Shown piece by piece: positions 26,111-39,200 of a DNA stretch of 64,000 nucleotides; the stretch's first letter is position 1, and every line of letters begins with the position of its first letter. The notes under the pieces are model-generated. The model ran no database searches. It was given only the letters and a program-made list of their open reading frames with translations, and was not told where the DNA came from. This stretch comes from Phoronis australis (lineage: Eukaryota; Phoronida; Phoronidae), in the NCBI GenBank assembly GCA_002633005.1, contig NMRA01000008.1, positions 832,341 through 896,340 of the forward strand. Direction: 5' to 3'. The translations under genes were made by a program, and so were the position numbers.

Positions 26111-27364
26111 ATGTCGCAAAATTTACCGTTGAAAACTGAAACAGTGCTCGCGCGCGATTAGAGAATGCAGTGGCAACCACGAAAACCAAAGTATGATTTC
26201 CGTTTTGCCGGGTGGCGGGCCATATTTAAAATTAGCTACTGCTATAAAGAGCAAACTATCTAAAAATAAATTTCTGGCAAATTTTTCAATGAGTTGTTTT
26301 AGATATGATAATATTATTTTAAACAATATTTGTAAAAACAATGTAGAAAAAAACGAAGAACCACGTGCGGGATAATGTATTTAATAATTTTTCACGGTTT
26401 GCCACCCCATGGAGCATGCGCTGGAACCTGATGACCACATTTTGACTGGGCACATACAACTGGACGTAGGCCTAGTAGTGCATGCGGTGCCATAGGAAGC
26501 GGCACTAGCCTCCAAAAAGTTTTCAGGCGTGAGGGTTCAACCGTGGCAACCGACATAAGCGTGGGGCGGGGACAGTCGAGAAAAGAAAGGCTGCTAAATG
26601 CGGATAAGTGAGAAAATGAAGAGAAACATTTAACAACTTTGTATCAGTGCATGGTTTACCTTTGGGGACCTTGGGCTGGACATTGTTGTTAGGGTCTCCG
26701 CTTTCACAGCACAGGTCGTCTAAAGCACTTGAAAATGTGCACGTAATGATTCATGCATTATATTTCGAAAAATCGAAAAAAATTGTAAAGCGAAGCTTTT
26801 GCGGAGCGTGTTAATTTACTTGATTTTTAAATTCAATAAGTCAAAATTTTGCGACTGCAAAACCATATTTTTCCAGAGGCACCTCTCTGGCAAGGGATAA
26901 CGGAAACGACTGTCGTTTTTCCTCGAACTGTGTATCACTTGATGCCCTGACAGATATCATCAATTGCTGCAGATTTCTTGACTTTTCAAAATATTGATTA
27001 TTTCATATTTAGGGGCCTCACCCTTGACGGAGGCCATTGATGACATTCAAGTGGCCACCCTTTTTATGTTTTTATTGACAAATTATTAAGGGTCCGCTCA
27101 CTGGTAGATTGCCCAAATGTTGGACTTGATTACTCTAGTTTCCTGTTCTTTGTGAAATCGTGCAACTGATTTTCATGTTGAAGAGGATCTCTTCCTGTAC
27201 CGTCTTGTGACCACACGACGGTGGAATGAACTGTCACTCTTTTTCAAGCTTAATGATGTTTTGTCTGTCATAATTAAGGTGTCCCATTTCAGACGGTACC
27301 CTCTCTCGATGGAGCAGTTCGGGGAAATGTCCCTCTGTCCCTCTATACATGTTAATCCGACACC

Positions 27365-27585
27365 AGGGGCAGCGCAGCTCTGAAAAAAAGTGTGGGGGGA
27401 GGGGTTAAAGCCTCCCCCATCTCCCTGTGATGCACCGCCCATAGACCATGGGCGGCCCAGCACTGAAAAAAGTTGGGTCTACCTGATAGCCTCCCAGCCC
27501 CCTTTGGTGCGCCTCCCATGGACACGGGCACTGAAAAAAGTGGGGGGGGGCTAAAGCCCCTCCAGCTCCCTTGTGGTTCGCCGAA
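27365..27585. repeat. G/C-rich tandem repeat, about three units of ~85 bp
   Basis: CACTGAAAAAAGT(T)GGG followed by CTAAAGCC(T)CC and a CATGG-(A)CACGGGC-type stretch recurs three times (near 27380, 27462 and 27530). It lies just left of a hAT-like terminus and may be part of the same insertion cluster. Confidence 0.65.
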
Positions 27586-27825
27586 ACTGGATCATAAAAC
27601 AAACCTTGACCTTCGACCCAGACGGCAGAAGAATATGTGCGAATACACTGTTGAAGCCCAACTATAGTTGCTTCAGGCAGCTTCCAGCTACCCGCCGTCA
27701 ATACGCTGGCCCTAGACCCATTCTTCCTCTCCGTGAAAGTTTGTTGGTTCATGGTTACTCAAATCCTGATGGCTGCATCCCCGGTATTCGGTATTACCCG
27801 CACCTATGGCGGACGTGGGGGGGGG

Positions 27826-28820
27826 CAGGGGCGGATCCAGGATTTTNNNNNNNNNNNNNNNNNNNNNNNNNNNNNNNNNNNNNNNNNNNNNNNNNNNNNN
27901 NNNNNNNNNNNNNNNNNNNNNNNNNNNNNNNNNNNNNNNNNNNNNNNNNNNNNNNNNNNNNNNNNNNNNNNNNNNNNNNNNNNNNNNNNNNNNNNNNNNN
28001 NNNNNNNNNNNNNNNNNNNNNNNNNNNNNNNNNNNNNNNNNNNNNNNNNNNNNNNNNNNNNNNNNNNNNNNNNNNNNNNNNNNNNNNNNNNNNNNNNNNN
28101 NNNNNNNNNNNNNNNNNNNNNNNNNNNNNNNNNNNNNNNNNNNNNNNNNNNNNNNNNNNNNNNNNNNNNNNNNNNNNNNNNNNNNNNNNNNNNNNNNNNN
28201 NNNNNNNNNNNNNNNNNNNNNNNNNNNNNNNNNNNNNNNNNNNNNNNNNNNNNNNNNNNNNNNNNNNNNNNNNNNNNNNNNNNNNNNNNNNNNNNNNNNN
28301 NNNNNNNNNNNNNNNNNNNNNNNNNNNNNNNNNNNNNNNNNNNNNNNNNNNNNNNNNNNNNNNNNNNNNNNNNNNNNNNNNNNNNNNNNNNNNNNNNNNN
28401 NNNNNNNNNNNNNNNNNNNNNNNNNNNNNNNNNNNNNNNNNNNNNNNNNNNNNNNNNNNNNNNNNNNNNNNNNNNNNNNNNNNNNNNNNNNNNNNNNNNN
28501 NNNNNNNNNNNNNNNNNNNNNNNNNNNNNNNNNNNNNNNNNNNNNNNNNNNNNNNNNNNNNNNNNNNNNNNNNNNNNNNNNNNNNNNNNNNNNNNNNNNN
28601 NNNNNNNNNNNNNNNNNNNNNNNNNNNNNNNNNNNNNNNNNNNNNNNNNNNNNNNNNNNNNNNNNNNNNNNNNNNNNNNNNNNNNNNNNNNNNNNNNNNN
28701 NNNNNNNNNNNNNNNNNNNNNNNNNNNNTCAGACATTCGCACCTCCGAACTGCCAAATGGAACATGAGGGAGTTTTAGGGGGACCATGGCCCCCTTGGCC
28801 CCCCTCTAAATCCGCTACTG
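27826..28820. mobile_element. hAT-like element spanning the scaffold gap
   Basis: CAGGGGCGGATCCAGGATTT starts at 27826 and the sequence after the gap ends CTAAATCCGCTACTG at 28820. These are imperfect inverted termini of the CAGNGGCGGATNNAGG type that is common among hAT elements and their MITEs. The centre is unknown because of the gap. No 8-bp target duplication is obvious. Confidence 0.55.
27847..28728. other. Scaffold gap (run of N)
   Basis: Unbroken N. Every long frame drawn across it is meaningless. Single N bases inside homopolymers at 10820, 25742 and 33462 point to the same sequencing limits. Confidence 1.
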
Positions 28821-28828
28821 ATATCATA

Positions 28829-30568
28829 TGGATTCATTTTTTAATATTCTTTTCAATCTCGTTTAACCAGATTTTTTACCAGGAAACAGTTGTTGTGCCC
28901 ACTTTTCATTTTTTATTACTGACAAAGAGCTAGAATATTTATATAGTCAGCTCCATCGAAATTGTCCAGAGATTCCAAACCTTCAGTTTGATTATCACCA
29001 TATTTGCACTTTTGTATATATTATATGATTGAAGTTCTAATAAAGATTAAACTTTAATGACACGTGAAATGTTTAGTGTACCTGTAAGGTGGTAAGTTTA
29101 GGAATGGGCTCACAATGAACTTAACTAATTAAATGGATTAGCTGGCGATCAAAATCTACCACTATTTTGGTACTTCAGGTTCAACCCGTTCCCGGCAGAA
29201 GCATTAAAAATTAAATAAAGAAAACAAATATGAAACTTATCGTTCCTTTGGGAAGTGGCCTTTTGTGAAGACAAACACAAGTTAACTTTTTTAGTCATTT
29301 TGTAATATTTAGAATGTACCAAGTTAAAACTATTCTCCAGAGCTGCAGCAGGCTATAACTCTGCAAATGTCAGAGAAAACCAAATTGGGGGTACCAATAA
29401 CAACCATTGTTGAAACAGTTAACGCTAGCAATTACCTTTCCATTCCATTAGCTCAGATCTACATCAATACAAAAGGTGTGCTGAATAGGCCCCGTAAAAG
29501 TTGTCTGGGGCTTAGGGAATCAGAGCGGTCACCAATGTGAGCGAGAAATTCTCCACATCATAGCTGCTGTGCGGTCTCCACGACGAGGGAAGCTCGTAGT
29601 CCATTACCTGTGAAAAACTGACACCCAATACCTCCGTCAATATCAAAACCAGTCTTGAAATAGCCTGTACACCCATTTAAATACATGACTCCAATAAACT
29701 GTCCCCTTTTCAATAACAAAATTGGGGAACTCATACCCAGTCGATACTCAAAAAACGCAACTGCCGGGAAAACGCCGCTAGTCACTGTTCGCCAGTGCCG
29801 GACTCAGCAAGCCAAGAAGAGTCCCCCCGTCTTGCCAGGTCAGTCTAGTAGGATTTCCTCTGTGTCGTCTGCGTTAGGAAACGTCACGTTTTTGGACAAA
29901 AGTTTAAAGAACCGGTAAGGTTAATGGAAACAAGTAAAGATGGAATGATTTTGTTGGCTCAGTCGTATGTCTCATACTTGTTATCAGGTATAAGGCATGC
30001 GAGCTCATTTCGAACATTACATAGGCCTTTGTTGCAGTTTTAACTAAGGACAAAAGTTAATTGGTGTTTATCTTGACAGAGGGCCACTTCCCAAAGGAAC
30101 GGTGGTTTTAAATATGTTTTATACCGGTTTTCGTTATTTCATTTTAAGTTCTCCTGTCTACTTTTTTCTTACCGCGAAGGAGCTGACATCTTTTTATTTT
30201 ATCTTTAAACTTGTACCAAGCAGTGGTAGATTTTGATCGCCAGTGAAACTTAATTAGTTTAGTTAATTGTGAACCCATCCCTGAACTTTCCAGAATGCAG
30301 CTACACTAAACATTTCACATCGAACAAGAACTGCACGTGTCAATAGTTCAAGATTAATCTTTATTAGGTCTCAAATCATAAAATATACAAATTGCAAATA
30401 TGACTGAAGATTTGTAATCTCTGGACAATTTTGGTTGCATTGACTACATAACTATTCTAGTTTTTTTTCAGTCATAAAAAATGAAGAGTGGGTACAAGTG
30501 AAGTACAACTGTTTCCTAGTAAAAAAGCTGGTTAAACGAGATTGAAAGATTATTAAAAGAAAAATCCA
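28829..30568. mobile_element. 1.7-kb inverted-repeat structure with ~0.5-kb arms
   Basis: The left arm 28829-29300 is repeated in reverse complement at 30045-30568 with moderate divergence. Matching landmarks are CTTTTCAATCTCGTTTAACC, the GTCCAGAGATT block, TAATAAAGATTAAACTTTAA against AATCTTTATTA, and CGTTCCTTTGGGAAGTGGCC. The spacer of about 744 bp has a minus-strand frame at 29558-29785 (with TGYFKTGFDIDGGIGCQFFT and a possible CACAG/GTAATG donor) that I do not recognise. It could be a large foldback transposon carrying a captured fragment, or two opposed copies of one element. Confidence 0.72.
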
Positions 30569-30986
30569 GGGTTTGTAAATTCATCGAGCATATCAATACG
30601 CACGGCCGTTTATCTTCAATCGTACCCTGTCCCAGTGTTTGTAGTTTTTAGCTCATTAGTTCATCGATTTTTAAAATTCGAAAATCTTGCTTGGTTGTTT
30701 TTCCAGCTGAATACCGCCATGCTGTTCGTTTTTAACGAAAACTATTGGTTAAGGAATTTTGAGAATTCTTCATTATGTACAGGCAGAGATGTTTACTAGT
30801 CAGGAAGAGATAACCAGGAAGGGACAACTGTTTTAGCGCATTTTAACGTGATTTTAAACGTGATTTCAAAAGTAATTGTTCAAGTTATCTGAAATCCAAG
30901 CATTATGTTTGAAATATTAACTCTTTAGCTATAAAATTACACCACTTTGGTCCGCAAAGACTACATATTACTGGCACTGGGATTCT

Positions 30987-31690
30987 TTGAACGTGACACC
31001 CTTCCAAAAGATGCCTCTTTCCAGGCATGTACTCAACCTAGCCCGACACAGACACATTACTGGGCATATGGGGAGCCCTGTGTGTCCCGAGTGTGGTACT
31101 GACGTAGAATCTCCTAAACACCTGGTAGAGTCTTGCCCAGCTTTTTATAGGCTAAGGAGCAACCTACTCGATGACATTGTTACATGCCTACAACATATAG
31201 TGCATGGCAACAAATGGAAACGTCTGTCCGTTTCCCTAAAGGAGACTGGCAGACTTGAAAACTTTCTTCACGAGGAGCCATAATTGGGGTCTCGTGCCTT
31301 TGCTCAGGTGTTTTGTGCAATGGGCCCAACCATGAGGCCTGCGCACGTCTGATGCACCGCAAATGACATCAGACCACCTGCACTGTTTTTCTGTTGTTTT
31401 TTTTGTTTTTTTATGTACTCGGTCATGAGCCTCTTTTTGAACCAACAGATGTCACTAAAATATGCAAATGAGGCCCGCATCGCCTACGTCAAATTTGAAC
31501 CGTCAGGTGCCTATAGTGTATGACTTGAAACGCAGTTCTACTGGATCGCGTAGTCTCCTTCCAAGAAAACTAAGAACTCACCCAAGTTCTTTGAACATTG
31601 AGTATGGTTTCACAGGAAAATACATTTAATTGTATTTGGATACGCTTGCATGTGTGTATGCGTGGACTTTGTTATTTTGCTTAAATAAAG
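30987..31690 (+). mobile_element. 3' end of a non-LTR retrotransposon (LINE)
   Basis: The frame 30987-31283 encodes RHITGHMGSPVCPECGTDVE then SPKHLVESCP. This is the C-x2-C...H-x4-C tail that follows reverse transcriptase in many LINE ORF2 proteins (I/Jockey-like groups). A stop and an AT-rich 3' UTR with AATAAA at 31684-31689 follow. No upstream RT motifs are visible, so the copy is strongly 5'-truncated. Confidence 0.72.
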
Positions 31691-31711
31691 ATTTAGAAGC
31701 AGAAATTCAGT

Positions 31712-31745
31712 AGTGTTTTAATTAGGGTTAAAACCCTAATTAAGC
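31712..31745. repeat. Perfect palindrome with head-to-head TTAGGG/CCCTAA
   Basis: TTAATTAGGGTT is followed at once by AACCCTAATTAA. It lies just beyond the LINE polyadenylation signal. Confidence 0.8.
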
Positions 31746-34179
31746 CACGGTACCGGTGGCCGGTGGCCATATGGGTCCCCGACGGGGAAGTCTGATATAT
31801 GCACGGCAATTCGATGAAAGAACTAATGCTAGTCGATGGTCAGCTCCGCTATGATTCATTTGGAACGTGCGGCTTAGCTCGAACCGGCTATACCCGTGTT
31901 CTGGCTCCAAAGTTCGTTTTTTGAGCCCCAGTTTCGGGAAAAGTTCATTAGGGTCCCTTCATGAAGATTTTTTGAAAGGTATGGTCCCCGAAGCCCTTGG
32001 CCTATAGACCTCATCAAAATTCCTTGTTGAAACACGGCCACTCAGTGTCCAGCTTCTGCCGGGCGGCTGGGGAAAATGAACGTGTGTGCCAAAAATGTAC
32101 ACACTTCAACGCCAGCACCGGCGTCACGTTCCCGTCAATCACTGGCCGCGGATTCTACGCCGGCCTAATGCATGACTACACCTTATTTCATTAACGTGGG
32201 TGCGTCACTGAGTCATGACGTGCCCGGCCTGTGCAATATGCACGGGAATGGCAAGCAAACGATTCGGTTGAGAAGAACCAAAATTCATTGCGCAATACTA
32301 CTGGGCACTATAAGCATCAAGGAAGTGCAAAGACAATCTTTACTAATTTATGAGTAATGACTTGAACTTCTTTTTCGATCTTCGGTTTGCAATTTTTAAA
32401 ATTTCACTAGTCTAGTTTTTAATTCATGAAAGCATTTAGAGCTGCTCGACATTCATGAACTTATCACTGTTATCGTTTAGTGTACTTCATTGCGATATGG
32501 TTATCTCTTCCTGCTACAGTTTATGGTTATGTAATTTCACTTAATTGAGTCTTGCTCGCACCGGACAATGCGGCCATCCCGGCTACTGTATCCCACTCCG
32601 GCGCCGGGCTCTCTTTGATCCTGGTAAAAGCTACTCAAAAGGACGAGCGGTGAAAATTCCCGCATATCTTTAGAAAAGCATGACTTCCGATATAACAGTT
32701 ACTCTTTTCAATTTTTAATAATGTTAGCCTTTCATATTAAGGGATCCCCCCCAGACGGGGTTCAGTCTCTCGGAGGGGTGGCCCAGAACCAGTGCCCCTT
32801 TGCCTCTCTATAAATCTGACACTGTCAACTATTTACGAGCGGAAGAAGATAAGATTCCAAATTTATCGAAAAAACAAAACGATTTCGCACGAAGCAGTAC
32901 GAGTATCAAGAGATTTGGCCCAAACAACCAAAATGATTGTGTTGAAAAATACAATTGGATAGACCGCCATTGAAAGAATGGAAGTTTAAAAAACTTAAAG
33001 ATCTGCCCATTCATTGTTCGCCAATACGATTCTTTGATGACCATGTAATGAGTACATGTCTAAAGGATTACAGTTGGCAAAACTAAAAGAGATTTCAACG
33101 ATTTTTGGACTTCGAGTTTATCTCACCAACCTCAGTACTCCTCTGGAACTGAATGAACCTAAACACATATTAACACGAATGAAATTCTAAAACCTTCTTG
33201 GGGGACCCCAAATACCGTGAGATGCCCCTCGGCGTCTCTTATATTCCTCTAGTTACACGCGTCACGACGTCGAGCATGCCTTCGGGAATAGCTTGATAAA
33301 CAACAAATTCATTGGTTTCTAATTTACATGTTTATGAACGAAAATTGAATGATTCGTGTACTTTTTTGAAAAGTAGAAGCTGATCTTGACAGAATTGGTG
33401 ATGCTTCAGTGAACTTAGTTGCAGGCTGAAGTTAGGAAAATATTTATGGGGGGGGGGGGGGNTTTGTGCTCCACCTCAATAATTTTTACCTTCCTTAGGG
33501 CCTGACTAAAGGGAAAGTGTCAGTTCTTTATAAAATCGTCTTTTTGAATTTTAAACTCTGACTGAATTTAAAATCTATAAAATTTGAAGTTTATTCTAAT
33601 TCTCTGGAAGAAGGTAAGCAGACTGTATGTAAAAGCTTTCGTTTTCTTCTCAAGTGCGCGGAAGATGGTAGCTGCAAAAAATACTGAATGAAAATCCAAG
33701 GCGTTTAGTTTACCTTTCGTCGGCACAAGCAAAACTGGGCCGAGTTATTTTAGGCGTAAGGTATTCCAAAGATGAAATTGAAAGTTTTAAGAACCAAAAC
33801 TCATCTTCTCCGCGGAGAAAAAATGTGTTTTTTTTTCCGCGGAGAAAAACGTCTTTAGTCGTAAAAACTTTGAAAAAAAATCCGGGTCATGTTCGGGCCA
33901 CGCCAGCGATGACGGCCAGTTAAATTTTGCTATGTCATTCTCTCACCATGAGGCCGCACTTGCAAAGGTCTGCGTCACCAATGAGACAATCAATTGTTAT
34001 ACAAAGCTCATTGTGCGTCACCGTTTGCTTCGTGTCCCACCCTAGGTGATAATACTTAGCTTTGCTGTGCAGGTTGGATAGGGGAACTGAACTTAGTCAC
34101 CCGTTTGCAAACTGAGTTACTAGTTCTAGGAAGCCTGTGACGTCAGTTAAGGCACTCCAATAGTCGGTGATATTGATTT
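31746..34179. other. Intergenic stretch without a recognisable gene
   Basis: Only short chance frames. A G homopolymer with one N is at 33450-33462. Two nearby copies of the palindrome TCCGCGGAGA lie at about 33810 and 33838. Confidence 0.4.
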
Positions 34180-34700
34180 TGATCCACACACAATACCTGG
34201 CGTGAGTGGAAGTCTTAGTTCAATGGTCTTTTCTGAGTCGGGGGGAACGACTGAATACGTTAAGAACACAGTCCTCGGAACTCTCCGATCAAACAACAAG
34301 TGAAACTTTGGATAAGGCGACTGTTCCCGGCAGTTTGTTGCTCTCGCGTAGTGAAAACAACTGCAAGTGTCGGAACTAGACCGAGTCGCACGGGGATAAC
34401 AGGTGGGTAATGTCGATATTGCTGGTGTATAATTAATTATCCTGGCATTTAGGGATAATAAAAGAGACCCCTTCTAGCTGCACACGTTTTCTCGTACCAG
34501 GAAGCGAGTAGACCAAGTGAGTGCATAATTTAGCAGTTTTGAACGGATGCACGACTATATACGGCCTCAGTAGTACTAAGTTATTAACATTGTGTCAGAG
34601 TTTGAGCATTGAATCTCTTCACGTCCACAAAACCTTTCCTTGACATCTAGTTAACAGCTCTTCTCTCCGAGTCGAACAGATCCACCAAGGCAAGTATGTT
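34180..34700 (+). promoter_or_regulatory. Candidate promoter and non-coding first exon of the Skeletor-like gene
   Basis: The start-codon exon has its own splice acceptor, so a 5' exon is needed. This stretch is richer in CpG than its surroundings and holds two good donors: CAG/GTGGGT with the exon ending at 34402, and GGCAA/GTATGT near 34692. A TATA-like ATAAAAG is near 34457. Which donor is used, and where transcription starts, cannot be decided from sequence alone. Confidence 0.3.
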
Positions 34701-36172
34701 ATTCAGTAGATTTCTCTGAAGTAGCGGATTGTGGCCGGCATACTGCTGCATGTAGTGTAGGCATTTACATCGCCATGTTTGCTGCATGGTCTACGCGTTG
34801 CCTAACCATAGATATCCTAACTGCTGTAGGCCTACAGTATAGGTTCAAACATTGCGTCCTTTGCCAATTTTTGACTTTTGATTCTTAACAGGGCTTGCGT
34901 GTTTTTCTGTTCACAAGTCTAAGCAGTAAGTAGCAACCAAGTCTCATGTTGGAACCCCTGCACTCTTGGATTCCGTACAGCATCACCACCCACTATTTCT
35001 TATCTATGACCTCTTACAGATTTGTTTGTCCTTGTGTGTGATTATGTCTGATTATGTAATATCCATTTCTGGTGTTGAGGATTTTGTTGAACCAGAGCAT
35101 CTGGGGAATCCAGATACTGAAAGCTTGGGGACAATTGTTTTTATAATCTGAGCTGGAAGTTATACTACTGTATGAGGTGTGATCATTTTATTGATCTTTC
35201 GTGAGAATGTCACCATTTCTAATCGGATAAATTAAACAGGTTAGGGTTTGGAGTTTGTATTACTCCAAAGGATTAGAAAAAGTTATTAGATTTCTTCGAA
35301 GAAGTAAATGTTTACTTTGTCGCTAAAGACCCTCGGAGTATATAGTGTTTGACCACTCAACACGTATCATCATGCACGGTTTTTGCACAAACGTTATTGT
35401 AAAATTCTATATTTCAAAAGTTGATTACCTTACTTCAAATAATGAAGACTCAAGTTAACAAATATTGCTTCGTGACCATTTTCACACAATTCAACCTTGG
35501 CTACTTATGAAGTAAAAATTTCTCAATGTTTATTTCTGTTGGGAAAGTTGACGAAATAAAACCTCATGACAATGAATATTAAAATGCAAAAAATTACCCT
35601 GATATAAAAGCCTTCAGGTGAGTTTGTAGCAAATTAAGAGGAATTATTATGGAGAGGTCCTGACTTAACAAACCCACTATTAACCTCATTCTCATCTTCT
35701 GAGCTATATCCTCTGTGATGTCCTGTTATAGCATAAGAAATATTTCTTGTTTAGTTTCAGTTCCAGACAACAGCATTTTCCAAAACCAAATATCAATCTA
35801 CTTGTGTACACAGTCTTGCCATGCTGATTGAAATACTGGTCAAGAAACCAAATCTTAAATTGTTTTCAGCCAACTTTTATTGCATTTCTCCTTAGCCAGC
35901 CAATGACCTTAGCTGAGCCAACTATGGTTTTTTGGCCTAATACTTTTTTGTCGGTGTTTTCTGCATAGCTGTGGGCTAACAAAACTGCGGGTACAATTTT
36001 GAACACCTCCGGTGAATTGCAGGTCTTCATCAAAAAATAAGAACTTATTTTAGTCATCATTTTTGTCTAAAGTTGAAAATTAGTGGATTACAAAATTGAT
36101 GGCTTTTACTAGACACTGATCTGCACTGGCTGTGTTTTATCAACTCTCTATAATTTTCTTTTCTACTTTCAG

Positions 36173-36242
36173 TGGCAAAGTATGTTTGGGGCTACATGTT
36201 GTACAGCTCTTGTGGTGCTCCTTTGTGGGATGTATTTAACAG
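36173..36242 (+). CDS. Skeletor: Skeletor-like exon with start codon and signal peptide
   Basis: A polypyrimidine tract and TTTCAG acceptor end at 36172; the exon opens with nine untranslated bases and the ATG is at 36182-36184. It encodes a short n-region, then a hydrophobic core (TALVVLLCGMYLT), and ends in phase 1 at a GTGAAT donor. The next exon (41190) completes a glycine codon. The acceptor directly upstream of the ATG means at least one non-coding 5' exon exists further left. This is a typical secretory signal peptide, cleaved near residues 20-24. Confidence 0.82.
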
Positions 36243-39200
36243 GTGAATATTTTTAAAGTGCAATAAATCCAGTTCATTCTGCCAAAGACAACTTCTGATT
36301 TAGATCACTTAACTTTTTGTTCCGTATTCAGTTTAGAATTGAGACCTTTCAGACACTAATGTGCGGGGTGACGCCGCGACCGAGTTGGATGCAGGTCATC
36401 CGTCACTCGCAAATCACTGAGATTATCCCTACGGGCTATGGTTACTCTAATAAATGAATGTAACTTCAGACGTTTGCTGAATTCCTTTGGCACCAACATT
36501 CAGCCTTATTTCTTTTAATTGAGCACATCTTGTATTGTATTGTTGGGTACAAGGAATCCGAGTCTGTTTTATGCCATGATTAGTGCAAACCATGGTAGAA
36601 GGCTAGGCACTGGGTGTGGAAATGATTCACATATTTAACAAAGTGATACTTCCTTCCATACAGAAAATTTATTCTGGTCATTGCTCAGGGAGTGATAATC
36701 TAGTTACAACTGGTAGCCTAGAAAGCAAACTAGACAAAACTCGTGCCGTTTTTTTCCTACATCCAGGATTCATGAAGACTATAATGAATTTTCAGATAAA
36801 AGAATTCCACTGCAATATGAAATGCAAAACCTTGAAATTTTGAGAGCAGACTCTCACTTAATTATAGCATTTACACTGGGGTCATTAAGTACAAGCCAAG
36901 ACTAGACACTCATCCAAGTAAGCTATAATGCACTGCAGCACAGAATAGTAGACACTTATTTTTAGCTCGCACAACTGGTAGGACGGAAAAAGTAAACAAT
37001 AATTTCGAGTTTGATTTCAAGTACACAGATTAGACCAAGAGCCCGGTATTACAACAAAAGTGCCTAGTCATCGGAGTCATAATTGGAAACTGAACGTCAG
37101 ACATCAGCAAAACAAATGAATAAAAAGTTGAATAAACACAGTTATTTGGTTGCACTACTGTGCATTGCTATTAAAATGCGTGGGTAAAAATAAGGGGCAC
37201 ACTAGCTTATGGAGAACGTTGACCGCCGCGCGGTTCCAGCACGTTGCAGTTTTTACGCATGCGACCTGTTTAGATTTTCAGATGTGGAGAACACTGACTT
37301 CAGGCCATCGTCCAAATTTGTGTTTCATGTGATTGGGCATTTCAGAAAAGAATCTTGACAGTTAGAAAAAAATGAATAACATTTATACCACAACAAAATT
37401 TAATTTCGTGTCAAAAAAACAAATGTCTACATTTAAAAATCAATTACAAAGTGATAAATGGCTTACTACATGGCATACCTATCGAAATCGTTTAGAGAAT
37501 ATGCATTGGTTTATTGTCCTTCCCCGTTAATGAGCTGAGTCACCAAATTATCACAAATATTTTTCCTAGGTCCTGCCTGCTTAGCAGAGTGAGGCCATTT
37601 CAGGAATGGTAATTGACTTTTCTTGCCTGATCAAGTTCCTATGAAACTTTCAGATGCAGTGCCTTATGTACTCCAAAACGCTGTTAGAAACTGTTTCTAA
37701 AATGTTTCATTTTTGACTAAAGGGTTATCAAAACTAAGACTTCATGTTTTGTATGAAAAAACCCTCAGAAGATGCATAAGACGACAATTGAAAACTAAGT
37801 GGTAGCTAAAAACAATTGTAATAGCATTTTTGAGATTTCATTTCAAACGAATTTATGGAAGATATACTAGTATTTAAAAATTATTTATTACATTATAACA
37901 CAAGGTATGATATTTCATTTTAAAATTGACTTTCAAAAAAGTTCAATGTTGGTTTAACTTGGTATGTACTGAATCCAGTGGGCTGTTCTTTGCTTTTAGT
38001 ATTTATAACTAGCCGTTACCCGTGCTTTTGCACGGGTAGCAGCTAGTGGGAAACGCCGAGGGAGGGAAATTTATAGCTCACCTAAGAGTGAACAACTGAG
38101 TGTTCATCGCAAGAGACAGGAATACTTCTTGAAGAGACCGTGTTCAAAGCTTCAAGCAGAATTTCTGTCACTGTCAGATTTTAGTAGACAAGGTGTGCGG
38201 CTGCGGAATTCTTTCCCCATGCAGTACAAATTTCTTTCCACTGAGAACATTTGACCCTAGCCGTAACACAAAGTACGGTTATCAGATATTACTCTTTTAA
38301 AGTGAAAACTAAGAATGCACTTAAAATATCGTATAGCACACAAAGTATATAGACGTATTTATAAAAGTTGCATCATAAATGTACATACTGAGGTAGAAAA
38401 CCAGCTAGCTAGGTAGCCATGTAGCCTGCTCGGTGGGACACCGAAATTTCACACAACCCAGGGGCTCAGCTCGTCACCTCGTCATACGTGAAACTTAGAG
38501 CTAACAACCTGCAGGGGTGCATGCAGAACCTGTGAATGAACAGACATTCACCTTGCCTGTTAGAGCCGTTGATAGAATTTAAAAAAATGTACTAAACGTT
38601 ATTTTTCATAATTCCCCTTCTTTTGTAACAACGCCATTGTGTTCGTTAAGGTTTTGTCCCCGGACTACGTCTCGGTTTCCGGTTTTCTGTCGATTTGTCT
38701 TGTTCATCAATAAACGCTAGCAAACCTTGTTTTATTTAACTCACTGTCGCAACATCTTGAACAATATTGTCAGTCATGGAATACTAGAAGTCAGGTTGCC
38801 TTATCTCAGAACATAAACGTATATCCCAACAGAATAGTCACATTTAGTTGTGAGCCCGGGATATGCATATGAGCAAATACTTTCACTAGAATTCATCCTG
38901 GTCAGCTGGCTAAAATTGAAAATCAAACTCCTTTCCTTTATTATGAGAGCTGGAGGTGTTAGAGATATTAACATTGAAAACCTTCCTAAGGAGACTGGAA
39001 TGATGAAAATTCACACAAGACATCAATTCCTATCTGCTTGTTGTATGTACAAATGTTTTTAACGTCTTGTCCCAACATACTACATGCTAAGTTTAAGATG
39101 ACTACTAATCCCTACAATACTAGTTCCTCAATATCATCAAATTTCAATCTTCCTAAACCCAGAAATGAAACTGGGAAATATCATTTCCTTACAGCAGGCC

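Noticed and set aside
27154-27345. Plus-strand coding-like stretch (TTRRWNELSLFFKLNDVLS)
   Set aside because: Reads smoothly but has no convincing splice sites and merges into a tandem repeat; possibly a transposon relic.
27573-28933. Long open frames of 323-401 residues in several frames
   Set aside because: They run through the N gap; almost all residues are unknown.
29558-29785. Resemblance of the spacer frame to a SPRY domain
   Set aside because: Segments that look alike occur in the wrong order for SPRY.
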